Source: Exilibacterium sp. (GTDB lineage: Bacteria > Pseudomonadota > Gammaproteobacteria > Pseudomonadales > Cellvibrionaceae). From it: a stretch of 55,756 nt of DNA. How positions within the stretch are numbered: position 1 is the first letter of the stretch; each line of letters opens with the position of its first letter. Location of the stretch: positions 1 through 55,756 of the forward strand of contig JANQMH010000019.1 of assembly GCA_028280195.1 (NCBI GenBank). The letters run 5' to 3'. The position numbers and the translations under genes were made by a program. This document shows positions 32,547 through 41,642 of this stretch, one piece after another. Under the pieces are notes generated by a model. The model searched no databases. It was not told where the DNA came from and saw only the letters and a list, made by a program, of their open reading frames with translations.

Positions 32547-33038
32547 ATGTCGCCGGATGCCATCTTCACACGCTATAACCTGTCAGTCAGTCAAACGCGG
32601 CTGCGGCGCTGGCTGGGCTCGCAAGACGCGGCTGATGAGGCCATCCAGACCGTGGGCGAGAAGTTGCTCAGATCCGGCGCCAAGCCGAGCCCGGCCTACC
32701 TTTTCGCCATGTTCCGCAGCGCCGCGGTCGATACCTTCCGCGCCGAAACCACCCGCCGCGAATACGAGGCGGAGTATGCTTTGCAAGCCGAGACGGTCGA
32801 CCACCAAACGCCGGAACGCCGGCTTGCGGGCGTTAAGGCCGTTGAGGCGCTGCAGTCCGCCATTGCCGAACTCAGCCCGGTGAACCGCGAGATCTTCCTG
32901 CGGGCATACGTTGACGACCAGCCCCGCGCTGAGATTGCCGCAGCCCTGGGCTTGCGACTGTCCACGGTGGAGAAGCGCCTGGCCAGCGCCAGGCGCCACT
33001 GTCTGGCGCAGACCCGACCCTACCTCGATGGAAGCTAG
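32547..33038 (+). CDS. ECF sigma factor, FecI-like
   Basis: A 163-residue extracytoplasmic-function sigma factor. Region 2 covers YNLSVSQTRLRRWLGSQDAADEAIQTV; region 4 has LSPVNREIFLRAYVDDQPRAEIAAALGLRLSTVEKRLASARRHC with its helix-turn-helix. It should direct transcription of the downstream receptor when the FecR-type protein signals. The start at ATG 32547 fits family length, but no clear ribosome site precedes it. It is followed after 77 bases by fecR-like and receptor genes. Confidence 0.85.
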   Translation: MSPDAIFTRYNLSVSQTRLRRWLGSQDAADEAIQTVGEKLLRSGAKPSPAYLFAMFRSAAVDTFRAETTRREYEAEYALQAETVDHQTPERRLAGVKAVEALQSAIAELSPVNREIFLRAYVDDQPRAEIAAALGLRLSTVEKRLASARRHCLAQTRPYLDGS

Positions 33039-33115
33039 CGCCATTCGTTACGGGCCGGTACTATGGCAGCCGTCATATCTGTAACAGAGCGAGAGTACGG
33101 ACGCGAGCACTCGGC

Positions 33116-34144
33116 ATGCCCACGACTCACCCCCCCTCCCCTGATCGGGACCTGCTCGACGCGCAAGCCTTCGAACTGGTGGAAACGCATCGGCGAACAC
33201 CGGGCCCCGAGAGCCTCGCGGCCCTGAACGCGTTCCGCAGCCGCTCTTCCGCCCACGCGTCCGCCGTGCGTCAGGCCGAACAGTTTCTGGACTTACCCAG
33301 ACAAATCCAGCGGCCCCGGCGCACCTTTTTTTTGCAGAGCCTGTGGTTCAGACTGGATCTGTGGTGGACACGATTTGCCGAGCACCGGGTAGCGGCCTCA
33401 GCTGCAATCGCCGTACTGGCCGGTATCACAACCCTTTGGGTGCTGGCCAACAGATCAGAATACGCTGCGCCTGCGATCGCTGCGGTCGAGTCGACTGCGG
33501 AGACCTTCAGCACCGGCTGGCGCCAGCAGCGCGAGCTTGTCCTGAGCGACGGTTCGACCGTTTGGCTCGGCTGGCAGACGGCGCTGGCGGTCGAACTCAC
33601 CCCGACGCAACGACATGTATCACTGAGCCGGGGAGTCGCGGCGTTCAAAGTGACGGGGGACCCCCATCGCCCGTTCTTCGTCAGTGCCGGCAGTGTCCGC
33701 ACCAGGGTCACGGGCACGGAGTTTGTCGTCAGCCGCCAGCACCCCAGCCACGTCGAGGTCGCCGTGCTGGAGGGCCAGGTGAAGGTCCTGGACCCCGCCA
33801 CCGGGGAGGCGACACTCAATGCGGCACAAACGGTCAGCGTCAATGACGGCGCCATGAGCGCGGTCACCCGGCGCTCGCCCGGGGAGATTGGCCAGTGGCG
33901 CGACGGGATGCTCGTGTTCAACGACCGCCCGCTGCTCGATGCGCTCTCGGCACTGGCGCCTTACACGCGCTACCAACTGGACACTTCCGAAATCGCCGGC
34001 CATTCCGGGCTGGTATCCGGGGTGTTCTTCATCGATCAGGCCGACGAGGCGCTGCTTACCGTGCTCCAGGCCCACCGCATTCAAACCGACAATGCCGGCG
34101 GAAACCGGCTGCGACTGCGTCACGCCCGCCCGCAACGCCCTTAG
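33116..34144 (+). CDS. FecR-like anti-sigma/signal transducer
   Basis: A 342-residue inner-membrane protein. The cytoplasmic N-terminal part has a DUF4880-like helix (AQAFELVETHRRTPGPESLAALNAFRSRS). One transmembrane segment follows (VAASAAIAVLAGITTLWVLA, ~91-110). The periplasmic FecR domain contains RELVLSDGSTVWLGWQTALAVELTPTQRHVSLSRGVAAFKV and VRTRVTGTEFVVSR. It would pass the ligand signal from the STN-type receptor to the FecI-like sigma factor. The receptor gene starts 110 bases downstream. Confidence 0.88.
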   Translation: MPTTHPPSPDRDLLDAQAFELVETHRRTPGPESLAALNAFRSRSSAHASAVRQAEQFLDLPRQIQRPRRTFFLQSLWFRLDLWWTRFAEHRVAASAAIAVLAGITTLWVLANRSEYAAPAIAAVESTAETFSTGWRQQRELVLSDGSTVWLGWQTALAVELTPTQRHVSLSRGVAAFKVTGDPHRPFFVSAGSVRTRVTGTEFVVSRQHPSHVEVAVLEGQVKVLDPATGEATLNAAQTVSVNDGAMSAVTRRSPGEIGQWRDGMLVFNDRPLLDALSALAPYTRYQLDTSEIAGHSGLVSGVFFIDQADEALLTVLQAHRIQTDNAGGNRLRLRHARPQRP

Positions 34145-34254
34145 AGAAGTTCAAAAAAAGCGAAGTTCAAAAAAAACATACGGTCCGGCACTTCGACACC
34201 CGTTTACTCAATAGCGGCGGGAAATCCCGGTGTTTATCATTCAGGAGTGGGCGT

Positions 34255-36624
34255 GTGTCTGCAGTTATCAGAAGAGTTTTCCCGGTTTTACAGTGGGTTA
34301 TGCTTGCCTTAACCCTTACCCTGCCCGCACAGGCGCAGGAAAACGGTGATGTGACGTTTGACTTCCGGCTCGAGGCGAAGCCGCTGTCCGAGGCCCTGGC
34401 TGATTTCAGCCGCACGACGCGCCGGCAGGTGGCGGCCGACTCGGATGCAATCCGCGGCTTCGACAGCAATGCCGTCAGTGGCCGCATGACCGCGCAGGCG
34501 GCGCTCGAGCAGATGGTGGCCGGGAAAGGTGTCGAGCTTGTGATTGTCAATGGCAGGAGCTTCGCGCTGCGTATCCGTGAAGCTGAAGTACCGCCCAATG
34601 AAGTCCGCCAAGGCATCCACGAGGAAGTGTATGTCTATGGCCAGTTGCTCGAAAGATCATTGCAGGATACGCAAACCAGCGTCTCGATCGTGACGGGTGA
34701 AGAGCTGGATCGCAGCGTTGACAAGGACTTGTTCGATGTCATTGACCGCATCCCGGGCGTCAATGCAGAGGGCGGCGGCTTCGGTTTTGTGATTCGCGGC
34801 GTGCCGTCCGGCGGCGTCGGCGGCAGCGGTTCAGGCCCGACCATCAATGTCCAGATCGACGGTGCAAGCGTTCCCAATGGTCAGGCCTTGAGAACGGGAT
34901 CACTGAGCACATGGGATCTCGAGCAGGTTGAAGTGCTGCGAGGACCGCAGTCAACACAGCAAGGGCCGAGTTCGCTTGCAGGTGCCATAATCCTTCGCAG
35001 CAAAGATCCGGGCTTTGAACAGGAGTTCAAACTCCGCGGTGATTACGGCAGCTTCAACGAGACGCGTGTGGCGATGGCGGCAAATCTGCCGGTCAGCGAT
35101 CAATGGGCGCTGCGCTTGACCTATGAGGACTACGAGTCCGATGGTGATATCGAGAATGTATTTACCGGTGAGGACAACGCACAGGAATTCTTACAAACGA
35201 TCCGCGGCAAACTTCGCTTCAAACCGCACGAGCAGTTCAATGCCGTGCTCAGCTATACCCGTTCAGAAAACAGGCAGGGCAACCAGAGTATCGATGACAG
35301 GCAGTTTCCAGCGCGAAGAGTCACTAATCAGCTCAGCTACGATGAAGGCAAGACAGACACCATCGCGCTGCTGGCAGAGTACGTCATCAATGAAAACTGG
35401 CGTTTCCGTTCGGAGACGACCCACCTGCAAAGCGACTACGAGCTGTTTATCCCGATCCAGGCACTTGACCCGCGAAATTCGCCGGGTGGGCGGACGGTGG
35501 ACGACACCTCCACGACCCAGGAGTTGAAACTGCTGTATAACAGCGGCAATCTGACGGGCGTGTTTGGCGCTTATTACCAACGCCTCGAAAAGGATCTGTT
35601 TTTCGAAGCCCTCGTTCCCGACACCACCGTGTTTGACTTTCCGCCGGGGTCGGCGGTATTTGGCAATACGTTTGACTCTGAAGTTGATAATTTCGCCATA
35701 TTTGGCGAAGCCGAATATGATTTTTCATCGAAATGGACTTTTGTCGCCGGCCTGCGGGTCGACAGCGAAAACCAGGAGACAGCGACAACACAATTCTCAG
35801 TGTTTACTCCGGACCCCTTAGGTCTCAGCGCTTCCGGAGAAGCTGTCGATCTGGATGCAGACTACTCGGCGCTGCTACCGAAGGCATCGGTGATATACCA
35901 CTTCAATAACGCTATGAGCCTCAGCTTTACGGCCCAGCGCGCTTATCGCGCCGGGGGAGCGGCGACCGACTTCACCGGCAGTGCATACGAGTTCGATCCC
36001 GAATACTCCAATAATTACGAATTGGCCCTGCGCTCCATGTTGCTGGATGAGCGCGCGGCTTTCAATGCCAATCTCTATTACACTGATTACACAGACATGC
36101 AGGTTGGCATACCCGGGCCAAGCGGGACATTTGTCGATTCGACTGTCGAAAATGCCGGGCAGGCGACGCTCTGGGGCATCGAAATTCTGACCGAATTCCG
36201 GGTCACCGAAAATCTGGAAGTCTATGCCAATGTCGGCTATGCCGATACCGAGTTCGACGACTATATCGGCGCAGATGCCACAGGTGCGCCGGCGGATCTT
36301 TCCGGCAATGCGTTCTCTCAGGCGCCCAACTGGACAGGCTCGGTCGGCGGGAGTTATTTCTTCGGCAACGGCTTTGAAGCGGATCTGAGCGTCAACCATA
36401 CAGATGAATCCTATTACACCGTGCGCAACCTTGCTGAAGAGCTGAATAAGCCATTTACCCTGGTAAATGCGCGCCTGGGATATCGCTCGAATGGCGCCTG
36501 GTCTGCCTATCTCTATACGCGCAACCTGTTCGACAAGCAGTATCTGTCGCGTAAACGCACGGCTGGTTCCAGTACCGCAGGCGATTCCAGGGTCATCGGT
36601 ATAAGCCTGCTAGCCGACTTCTAA
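34255..36624 (+). CDS. TonB-dependent transducer with STN domain (FecA-like)
   Basis: A 789-residue receptor. Signal peptide to about residue 28 (LTLTLPAQAQ), then the STN signalling domain (VTFDFRLEAKPLSEALADFSRTTRRQVAAD ... ALEQMVAGKGVELVIVNGRSFALRI, ~30-105). The plug has VEVLRGPQSTQQGPSSLAGAIILRSK and the barrel ends VIGISLLADF. The start is GTG 34255, seven bases after GGAG. With the sigma factor and FecR it forms a complete cell-surface signalling unit. The plug motif QSTQQGPSSLAG differs from the common QGTLFGRNTTGG of the other receptors. Ligand unknown, possibly an iron chelate. Confidence 0.92.
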   Translation: MSAVIRRVFPVLQWVMLALTLTLPAQAQENGDVTFDFRLEAKPLSEALADFSRTTRRQVAADSDAIRGFDSNAVSGRMTAQAALEQMVAGKGVELVIVNGRSFALRIREAEVPPNEVRQGIHEEVYVYGQLLERSLQDTQTSVSIVTGEELDRSVDKDLFDVIDRIPGVNAEGGGFGFVIRGVPSGGVGGSGSGPTINVQIDGASVPNGQALRTGSLSTWDLEQVEVLRGPQSTQQGPSSLAGAIILRSKDPGFEQEFKLRGDYGSFNETRVAMAANLPVSDQWALRLTYEDYESDGDIENVFTGEDNAQEFLQTIRGKLRFKPHEQFNAVLSYTRSENRQGNQSIDDRQFPARRVTNQLSYDEGKTDTIALLAEYVINENWRFRSETTHLQSDYELFIPIQALDPRNSPGGRTVDDTSTTQELKLLYNSGNLTGVFGAYYQRLEKDLFFEALVPDTTVFDFPPGSAVFGNTFDSEVDNFAIFGEAEYDFSSKWTFVAGLRVDSENQETATTQFSVFTPDPLGLSASGEAVDLDADYSALLPKASVIYHFNNAMSLSFTAQRAYRAGGAATDFTGSAYEFDPEYSNNYELALRSMLLDERAAFNANLYYTDYTDMQVGIPGPSGTFVDSTVENAGQATLWGIEILTEFRVTENLEVYANVGYADTEFDDYIGADATGAPADLSGNAFSQAPNWTGSVGGSYFFGNGFEADLSVNHTDESYYTVRNLAEELNKPFTLVNARLGYRSNGAWSAYLYTRNLFDKQYLSRKRTAGSSTAGDSRVIGISLLADF

Positions 36625-36657
36625 ACGGTGAGTCAGTGGTCGCCTGCTGCCTAGAAG

Positions 36658-36681
36658 CCTGCTATCGACCCTGCTATCGAC
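36658..36681. repeat. Tandem 12-bp duplication
   Basis: CCTGCTATCGAC occurs twice in direct succession in the short gap between the convergent receptor and Fic genes. No function visible. Confidence 0.8.
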
Positions 36682-36711
36682 AAAGTCAGAGCCGGTGCGA
36701 GCCCATAGGGA

Positions 36712-37914
36712 TTACCATATTTGCGGGAATAGGAACTCGACTGACTTTGGGGACAGCTTTAATTCCACATCATTTTTAGGCCTTGCTGCGATAAGCCCTT
36801 CTGCATCCATTTGCTTAAATACCGGTCTCAATGTCTGCTCCCCCATAGCAAGATGTGTACAGATTGCGTTTCGACTCATTGGGCCTTTATCCAGTAAGAG
36901 TTTGTAGATATCCTTTGCAGATAGTTTGAGCGCAGGCAGAGGCTTAACACCTGCATCAGGCAAGCCCCCTTTAGCACGCATTTCAAAGTAGTAATCTATA
37001 CGTATTTCCAACTTACCGGGCTCCAGTAAGTCAGTAAAGAAATTTACCTGATCGAGAGCCGTATCAATGAAGTATCGGGTAAATTGTAAAAGCCCTTTAT
37101 CCGACAAGATGCCTCTTCCGTCACTACTCCCTTGCCTGGGGGTATCCGCAGCAGCCAATGCAGCGTAATATGCTTTGGTATTCCGACCAAACCCCCTGGT
37201 TATTGACCACAGCCCATAGCCGCCAAAGCCTGCACTTCTCATATAACAATCAGTCAACAAACGAATAACCCTGCCATTTCCATCCTGAAATGGATGAATC
37301 CAGGCCAATCGGTGATGAAGACCTGCCGCAGCGATTACCGGTGTAGTGCCATGAATTTTGCTCAAATCAAATTGAGATGCTAACCATCTCATGTAAGCAC
37401 CAAGCTCACTGTGACCAGGTGGAGTATGTCTGCCAACCTGGACATCATGCTCACGGTACTCACCGGGAATCACTTTGAGAGGAACACCGTCTTCTATAAC
37501 ATCATTTCCGTCTTTATCTTTAACAACAAGAAGCTCTTCAGGTAACTCATCGTAAAATGATTTGTGCAGGCCCTTGATAAAACCTTGCTTGGTGACGTTC
37601 TCCCGAGATAAATCTCCATGACTTACTTTTAGCTGTGCCTCGAGATGAGCGAGCAACTCCAAAACATCCTTAGATCGCTTTTCTTTCTCACCATCCTTTT
37701 CCTGCGTTTGCAATAGCTCCTTAGGGTGAGTCGGGTTGCCTTCTATTCGATTACTGTAGAAGCAATTTACCAGCCGCAACAGCCATTCCACAGAAGAACG
37801 GATAGATTTTGGAACAGCCTGATTCAGCGCTGCATCAGCTCTATACAGCTCTACCAGTTTGTCCTGATATTCACCCAGTTTATCCGGCGCCATATATGGC
37901 GTTACGCTAATCAT
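36712..37914 (-). CDS. Fic-domain AMP-transferase (class II)
   Basis: A 400-residue Fic protein. The active-site loop is intact at 207-215 (HPFQDGNGR). The autoinhibitory motif is at 54-60 (SNRIEGN) on the N-terminal side, which defines a class II, self-inhibited enzyme. The C-terminus carries a winged-helix-like segment (KDIYKLLLDKGPMSRNAICTHLAMGEQTLRPVFKQMDAEGLI). It would transfer AMP or another nucleotide moiety to a target protein. ATG 37914 has AGGAGAGG upstream. No partner gene adjoins it, and the AT-rich upstream DNA suggests transfer. Confidence 0.88.
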   Translation of the reverse strand: MISVTPYMAPDKLGEYQDKLVELYRADAALNQAVPKSIRSSVEWLLRLVNCFYSNRIEGNPTHPKELLQTQEKDGEKEKRSKDVLELLAHLEAQLKVSHGDLSRENVTKQGFIKGLHKSFYDELPEELLVVKDKDGNDVIEDGVPLKVIPGEYREHDVQVGRHTPPGHSELGAYMRWLASQFDLSKIHGTTPVIAAAGLHHRLAWIHPFQDGNGRVIRLLTDCYMRSAGFGGYGLWSITRGFGRNTKAYYAALAAADTPRQGSSDGRGILSDKGLLQFTRYFIDTALDQVNFFTDLLEPGKLEIRIDYYFEMRAKGGLPDAGVKPLPALKLSAKDIYKLLLDKGPMSRNAICTHLAMGEQTLRPVFKQMDAEGLIAARPKNDVELKLSPKSVEFLFPQIW

Positions 37915-38636
37915 ATTTACCTCTCCTGTAGAGTACACCAGAGTATAAGAGAAAGGGAAAAAACACCATTATTTTTATCGCTTTATTTAGCGATATTTTT
38001 ATCATAAAAATAAAATAATTTTTATAAAAATCAATAAGTTATAAATAAAAATCTAATTTATACCTATTCGCTAAGCATTATCTAGTGAGACTAAAATAGC
38101 GAATTATGGTCGGCTTCTTGTAGGAGAATCAGATAAAAAGGGCCTATCGAGGCAAGTGGAATAATCGATTGAGGCGCTAGAAGCTAGAGCGCGCATTTCC
38201 GTTCTATCAGATCCCTGCCCACGGCCAGTTCTATCCTGATTCTGCGGACACTCAATCAGCAACGATTTGTCACGGGTGAGCTGACCCAGGCTTTTTCCTT
38301 TGCTTGTAAAACCGCCCAATGCAATCAGGAATACCTGACCTGGCGTTCGCTCTGATGCTATAGCGGTCACGACTAACCCACTCTCACTTCGACAAATCGA
38401 AAAAGCGCTCTGCGGCAGTATGGCCGTAGCAATTGCCGGCAGCACGCATACGCGAGATAAGGCCTATTACACATTCCCGTGGCCGCCTATAGTAACAGCG
38501 ACCTTAACGAGTCCTGCCGGCCATCCGTGGCTGGCGGCGCTGGCTTGCACATCCCACCATAACCCCTTAACCTGCCCCACCAGGCTGTCGGGCCGTTTCC
38601 GGCAAAAAACAAAAACTGCGACTAACGACAAACAAT
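37915..38636. other. 722-bp stretch without a confident gene
   Basis: The first ~185 bases are very AT-rich with repeated TTTTTAT/ATAAAAA blocks and probably hold the Fic promoter. From ~38,100 the composition returns to normal. A leftward frame of 113 codons (38104-38445) exists, but its protein resembles nothing I know and has no convincing ribosome site, so I do not call it a gene. Confidence 0.5.
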
Positions 38637-40064
38637 ATGACCCAACCCTTTAAAGTTCCCCACACGCTGATTTTACTGCTGTCGATGATGGTGGTGGCAT
38701 ACGTGGCTACCTGGCTGGTGCCGCAGGGCTTTTTCCAAACCCTCACCCTTGAAAACGGCCGCCAGACGGTGGTGCCCGGCACCTTCACCCTGGCAGAAGA
38801 ACAAATTCGCCTCACACCGATGGATTTTCTGGTGGCGCTGCCGAGAGCCTTTGCCAATGCCCAGGATGTGATCTTTTTTGTACTGATAGTGGGTGGGGTG
38901 CTGGCCATTGCACGCGCCACCGGCACCATTGATGCGTTGATTGGGCGCTTGCTGGAACGCTTTGGCCACAAGCCCAACCTGCTGATCTTTATGGTGGTAT
39001 TTTGTTTTGCCCTGGCCTCCGGCGCCATCGGCACCGCAGGCGAATATATCCCCTTCGTGCTGATTCTGGTGGGCTTGTGTAAAGCCATGAAACTCGATGC
39101 CATGACCGCGGTTGGCATGACTGTCACCGGCTACGGCATCGGTTACGGGGTATCGGCATTCAACCCGTTCACCGTGATGGTGGCGCAGAATATATCTGAA
39201 ATCCCTATTTACTCGGGTATTGAATTGCGACTGGCAATATTTATTCCCTTCGTGTTGATTGGCTTTCATCACGTATGGGGTTATGCCAAGAAAGTGTTGG
39301 CAGACCCGGCAAACTCCATGACTGCCGACCTGCCCTGCCCGCTGGCCGACACGGAAAAAACCGACTATCCAACACTGAATTTTCGCCACAAGCTCATCCT
39401 GTTTGGGCTGGCCGCCGTGATCGCGATTGCCGTGTGGGGGATTTCACAAAAAGGCTGGTATCTGTACGAGTTGGGTGCGGTGTTTATTGCCTGGGGGATC
39501 TTTACCGCCATCGTCGGGCGCCTGAACAGCGACACCGCCGCCAATGAGTTTATTGTCGGCGTCAAAGATCTGGCCAGTACCGCGATGCTGATTGGCGTGG
39601 CGCGAGGTATTGCCCTTATTATGGAAGATGGTCAGATCCTGCACTCACTGGTGCACGGCATGTCACAACCCCTGTCTCACCTGGGCGCTGAATTTGCCGC
39701 CGTCGGCATGTTCGTGATGCAGACCCTGCTCAATCTGTTTATCCCTTCCGGCAGCGGCCAGGCCTATGTAACCATCCCGCTGCTGGCGCCGGTAGGCGAT
39801 TTGATTGGGGTTTATCGCCAGGTGGTGGTGCTGGCCTATCAGTTCGGTGACGGCTTCTCCAATATGATCATCCCCACGAATGCGGTACTGATGGGCATTA
39901 TTGGTATGGCCGGTGTGCCCTATCACCTGTGGTTCCGGTTCTGCCTGCCACTGCTTATCAAACTGATGGTGGCCGCCTCTGTGGTGCTGGTGTTGGCGGT
40001 CAGTTTTGACTATGGCGCAAGTGTGCAGCCTACAGCCGGGCTCAATATGGAAGTAGTGCCCTAA
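38637..40064 (+). CDS. YfcC/DcuC-family carrier (C4-dicarboxylate or basic amino acid type)
   Basis: A 475-residue polytopic membrane protein with about 11-12 hydrophobic helices. Characteristic stretches are FKVPHTLILLLSMMVVAYVATWLVPQG at the start, ASGAIGTAGEYIPFVLIL, NLFIPSGSGQAYVTIPLLAPVGDLIGV and GDGFSNMIIPTNAVLMGIIGMAGVPY. These are typical of the YfcC/DcuC/arginine-ornithine-antiporter superfamily. The substrate could be a dicarboxylate, amino acid or peptide. Single-gene unit without a strong ribosome site. Confidence 0.85.
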   Translation: MTQPFKVPHTLILLLSMMVVAYVATWLVPQGFFQTLTLENGRQTVVPGTFTLAEEQIRLTPMDFLVALPRAFANAQDVIFFVLIVGGVLAIARATGTIDALIGRLLERFGHKPNLLIFMVVFCFALASGAIGTAGEYIPFVLILVGLCKAMKLDAMTAVGMTVTGYGIGYGVSAFNPFTVMVAQNISEIPIYSGIELRLAIFIPFVLIGFHHVWGYAKKVLADPANSMTADLPCPLADTEKTDYPTLNFRHKLILFGLAAVIAIAVWGISQKGWYLYELGAVFIAWGIFTAIVGRLNSDTAANEFIVGVKDLASTAMLIGVARGIALIMEDGQILHSLVHGMSQPLSHLGAEFAAVGMFVMQTLLNLFIPSGSGQAYVTIPLLAPVGDLIGVYRQVVVLAYQFGDGFSNMIIPTNAVLMGIIGMAGVPYHLWFRFCLPLLIKLMVAASVVLVLAVSFDYGASVQPTAGLNMEVVP

Positions 40065-40138
40065 TTTTCTGCCGAGAAACGTGGAAGGCTGGAAGCGTTG
40101 GCTGCCAGACAGGAAATGGTAAGATCCAACCTACTCTA

Positions 40139-41479
40139 CTAACTCAGCAGCGTATCACCAAAGGTAACTAGAATAATCAGCGGGCAAATGAACTTTACAT
40201 AGATCGGCCAGATTTTCCAGAACAAGCTGGATTCTACTTGCGGATTACCTTGCTTTATTTCCTCGAGAAGCCCCCTTCTGTGCCAGATCCAGCCCACAAA
40301 CACACAGAGCATCAGGCCCAACAACGGCTGGCTGAAACGGGTGGTAAAGGCCACAACTAACCCGAACAACGCATCAAAACTCAGAATCACCGCTAAGCTG
40401 ATGGCGGAGATGGTGCCGCCGATCAGCCAAGTAGCCGCATTGCGCCTAAATCCGTGATTCTCGACAGTATAGGCGACAGGCACTTCCAGCATGGAGATAG
40501 AGGATGTGAGCGCGGCGATGGACATCAATGCAAAAAAAGCGAAACCGACCAGCCCGCCGGCCACTCCCATACTATCGAACAATGCCGGCAGCACGGTAAA
40601 CACCAGGGCACCCTCCGCTAACAGGGCGCCACTGGCATCGAAAATTTCAACCCCGTTTTCCAAGGCTACGTACATGGCGGGAATAATCAGCAGGCCGGCC
40701 ATCACCGCAATACCGATATCAATCAATGTCACCAGCCCACCCAATACCGGCAGGTTTTCCTGCTTGCTGATATAAGAGCCGTAGATCAACATGGTGCCCA
40801 CTCCCAGTGATAGGGAAAAGAATGCCTGACCCAGAGCGCTGACAATCAGTCCGCGATCGCCGATACGGCTAAAGTCCGGAATCAGGTAGACTTTTAACCC
40901 GCTCACTGCACCCGGCTGAGTAAACACGTAGAGAATCAGCAGCGATAAAATCAGTAACAGCAAAGGCATCAGGCGGCTGGACCACTTTTCAATACCGTCT
41001 TTGACGCCACCGGTAATAATCGCGACAGTAGCCGCCATAAAGAACAGGGTAAACACCAATTGGGCCGCTATCGTATGCACCGCCCCCGCTTGCAGCCCCA
41101 ACCAGGGAGTCAGGGGTTCCAGCCAATGGGCCAGCATCCAACCGGCCACTATGCCGTAGAAGCTGAGAATCAACGAAGCCACCACTATGCCGTAAAAGCC
41201 TGTGGCGGCGCCGAGTTTTTTGCCGGCCGGCCCGCGAGCTACCTTTTGCAGGGCAGCTACTGCATTGGCCCGGGCAAAACGGCCGATCACCAGTTCCGCC
41301 ATCAACGCCGGATAGGCCAGTACAAACGCCAGCACCAAATAGACCAGCACAAAGGCAGCACCGCCGTTACTGGCCACCTGGGTGGGGAAGCCCCAGATAT
41401 TGCCCAGCCCCACCGCCGAGCCGGCGGCGGCCATAATAAAACTAAAGCGGGAACTAAATTCACCTCGGACTGCACTCAT
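40139..41479 (-). CDS. Neurotransmitter:sodium symporter (SNF) family transporter
   Basis: A 446-residue transporter with about 11-12 helices. It opens with FSSRFSFIMAAAGSAVGLGNIWGFPTQVASNGGAAFVLVYL, the diagnostic first helices of the LeuT/SNF family with their Na+-binding region. SLSLGVGTMLIYGSYISK (TM6-7) and a conserved TSSISMLEVPVAY are also present. It likely imports an amino acid or related amine with Na+. Converges on the YfcC-type carrier gene. Confidence 0.92.
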   Translation of the reverse strand: MSAVRGEFSSRFSFIMAAAGSAVGLGNIWGFPTQVASNGGAAFVLVYLVLAFVLAYPALMAELVIGRFARANAVAALQKVARGPAGKKLGAATGFYGIVVASLILSFYGIVAGWMLAHWLEPLTPWLGLQAGAVHTIAAQLVFTLFFMAATVAIITGGVKDGIEKWSSRLMPLLLLILSLLILYVFTQPGAVSGLKVYLIPDFSRIGDRGLIVSALGQAFFSLSLGVGTMLIYGSYISKQENLPVLGGLVTLIDIGIAVMAGLLIIPAMYVALENGVEIFDASGALLAEGALVFTVLPALFDSMGVAGGLVGFAFFALMSIAALTSSISMLEVPVAYTVENHGFRRNAATWLIGGTISAISLAVILSFDALFGLVVAFTTRFSQPLLGLMLCVFVGWIWHRRGLLEEIKQGNPQVESSLFWKIWPIYVKFICPLIILVTFGDTLLS

Positions 41480-41642
41480 ATTTTTATGTCAAACTGTTAT
41501 TTGTCAATGTCGTGCTCGGAGTTACGCGGTCTAACCACGGAGTATTCGTATTATGAAACAGCGCCTCGGGGTATGTTCAATTTTATCCTACATTTCCAAC
41601 TAGTTATGAGGAGTCGGCACGATTGCCTAAGCCACAAAGAGA

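Noticed and set aside
38104-38445. Possible 113-aa leftward gene
   Set aside because: No family resemblance, no ribosome site and composition like non-coding DNA; kept only as a note in the gap entry.
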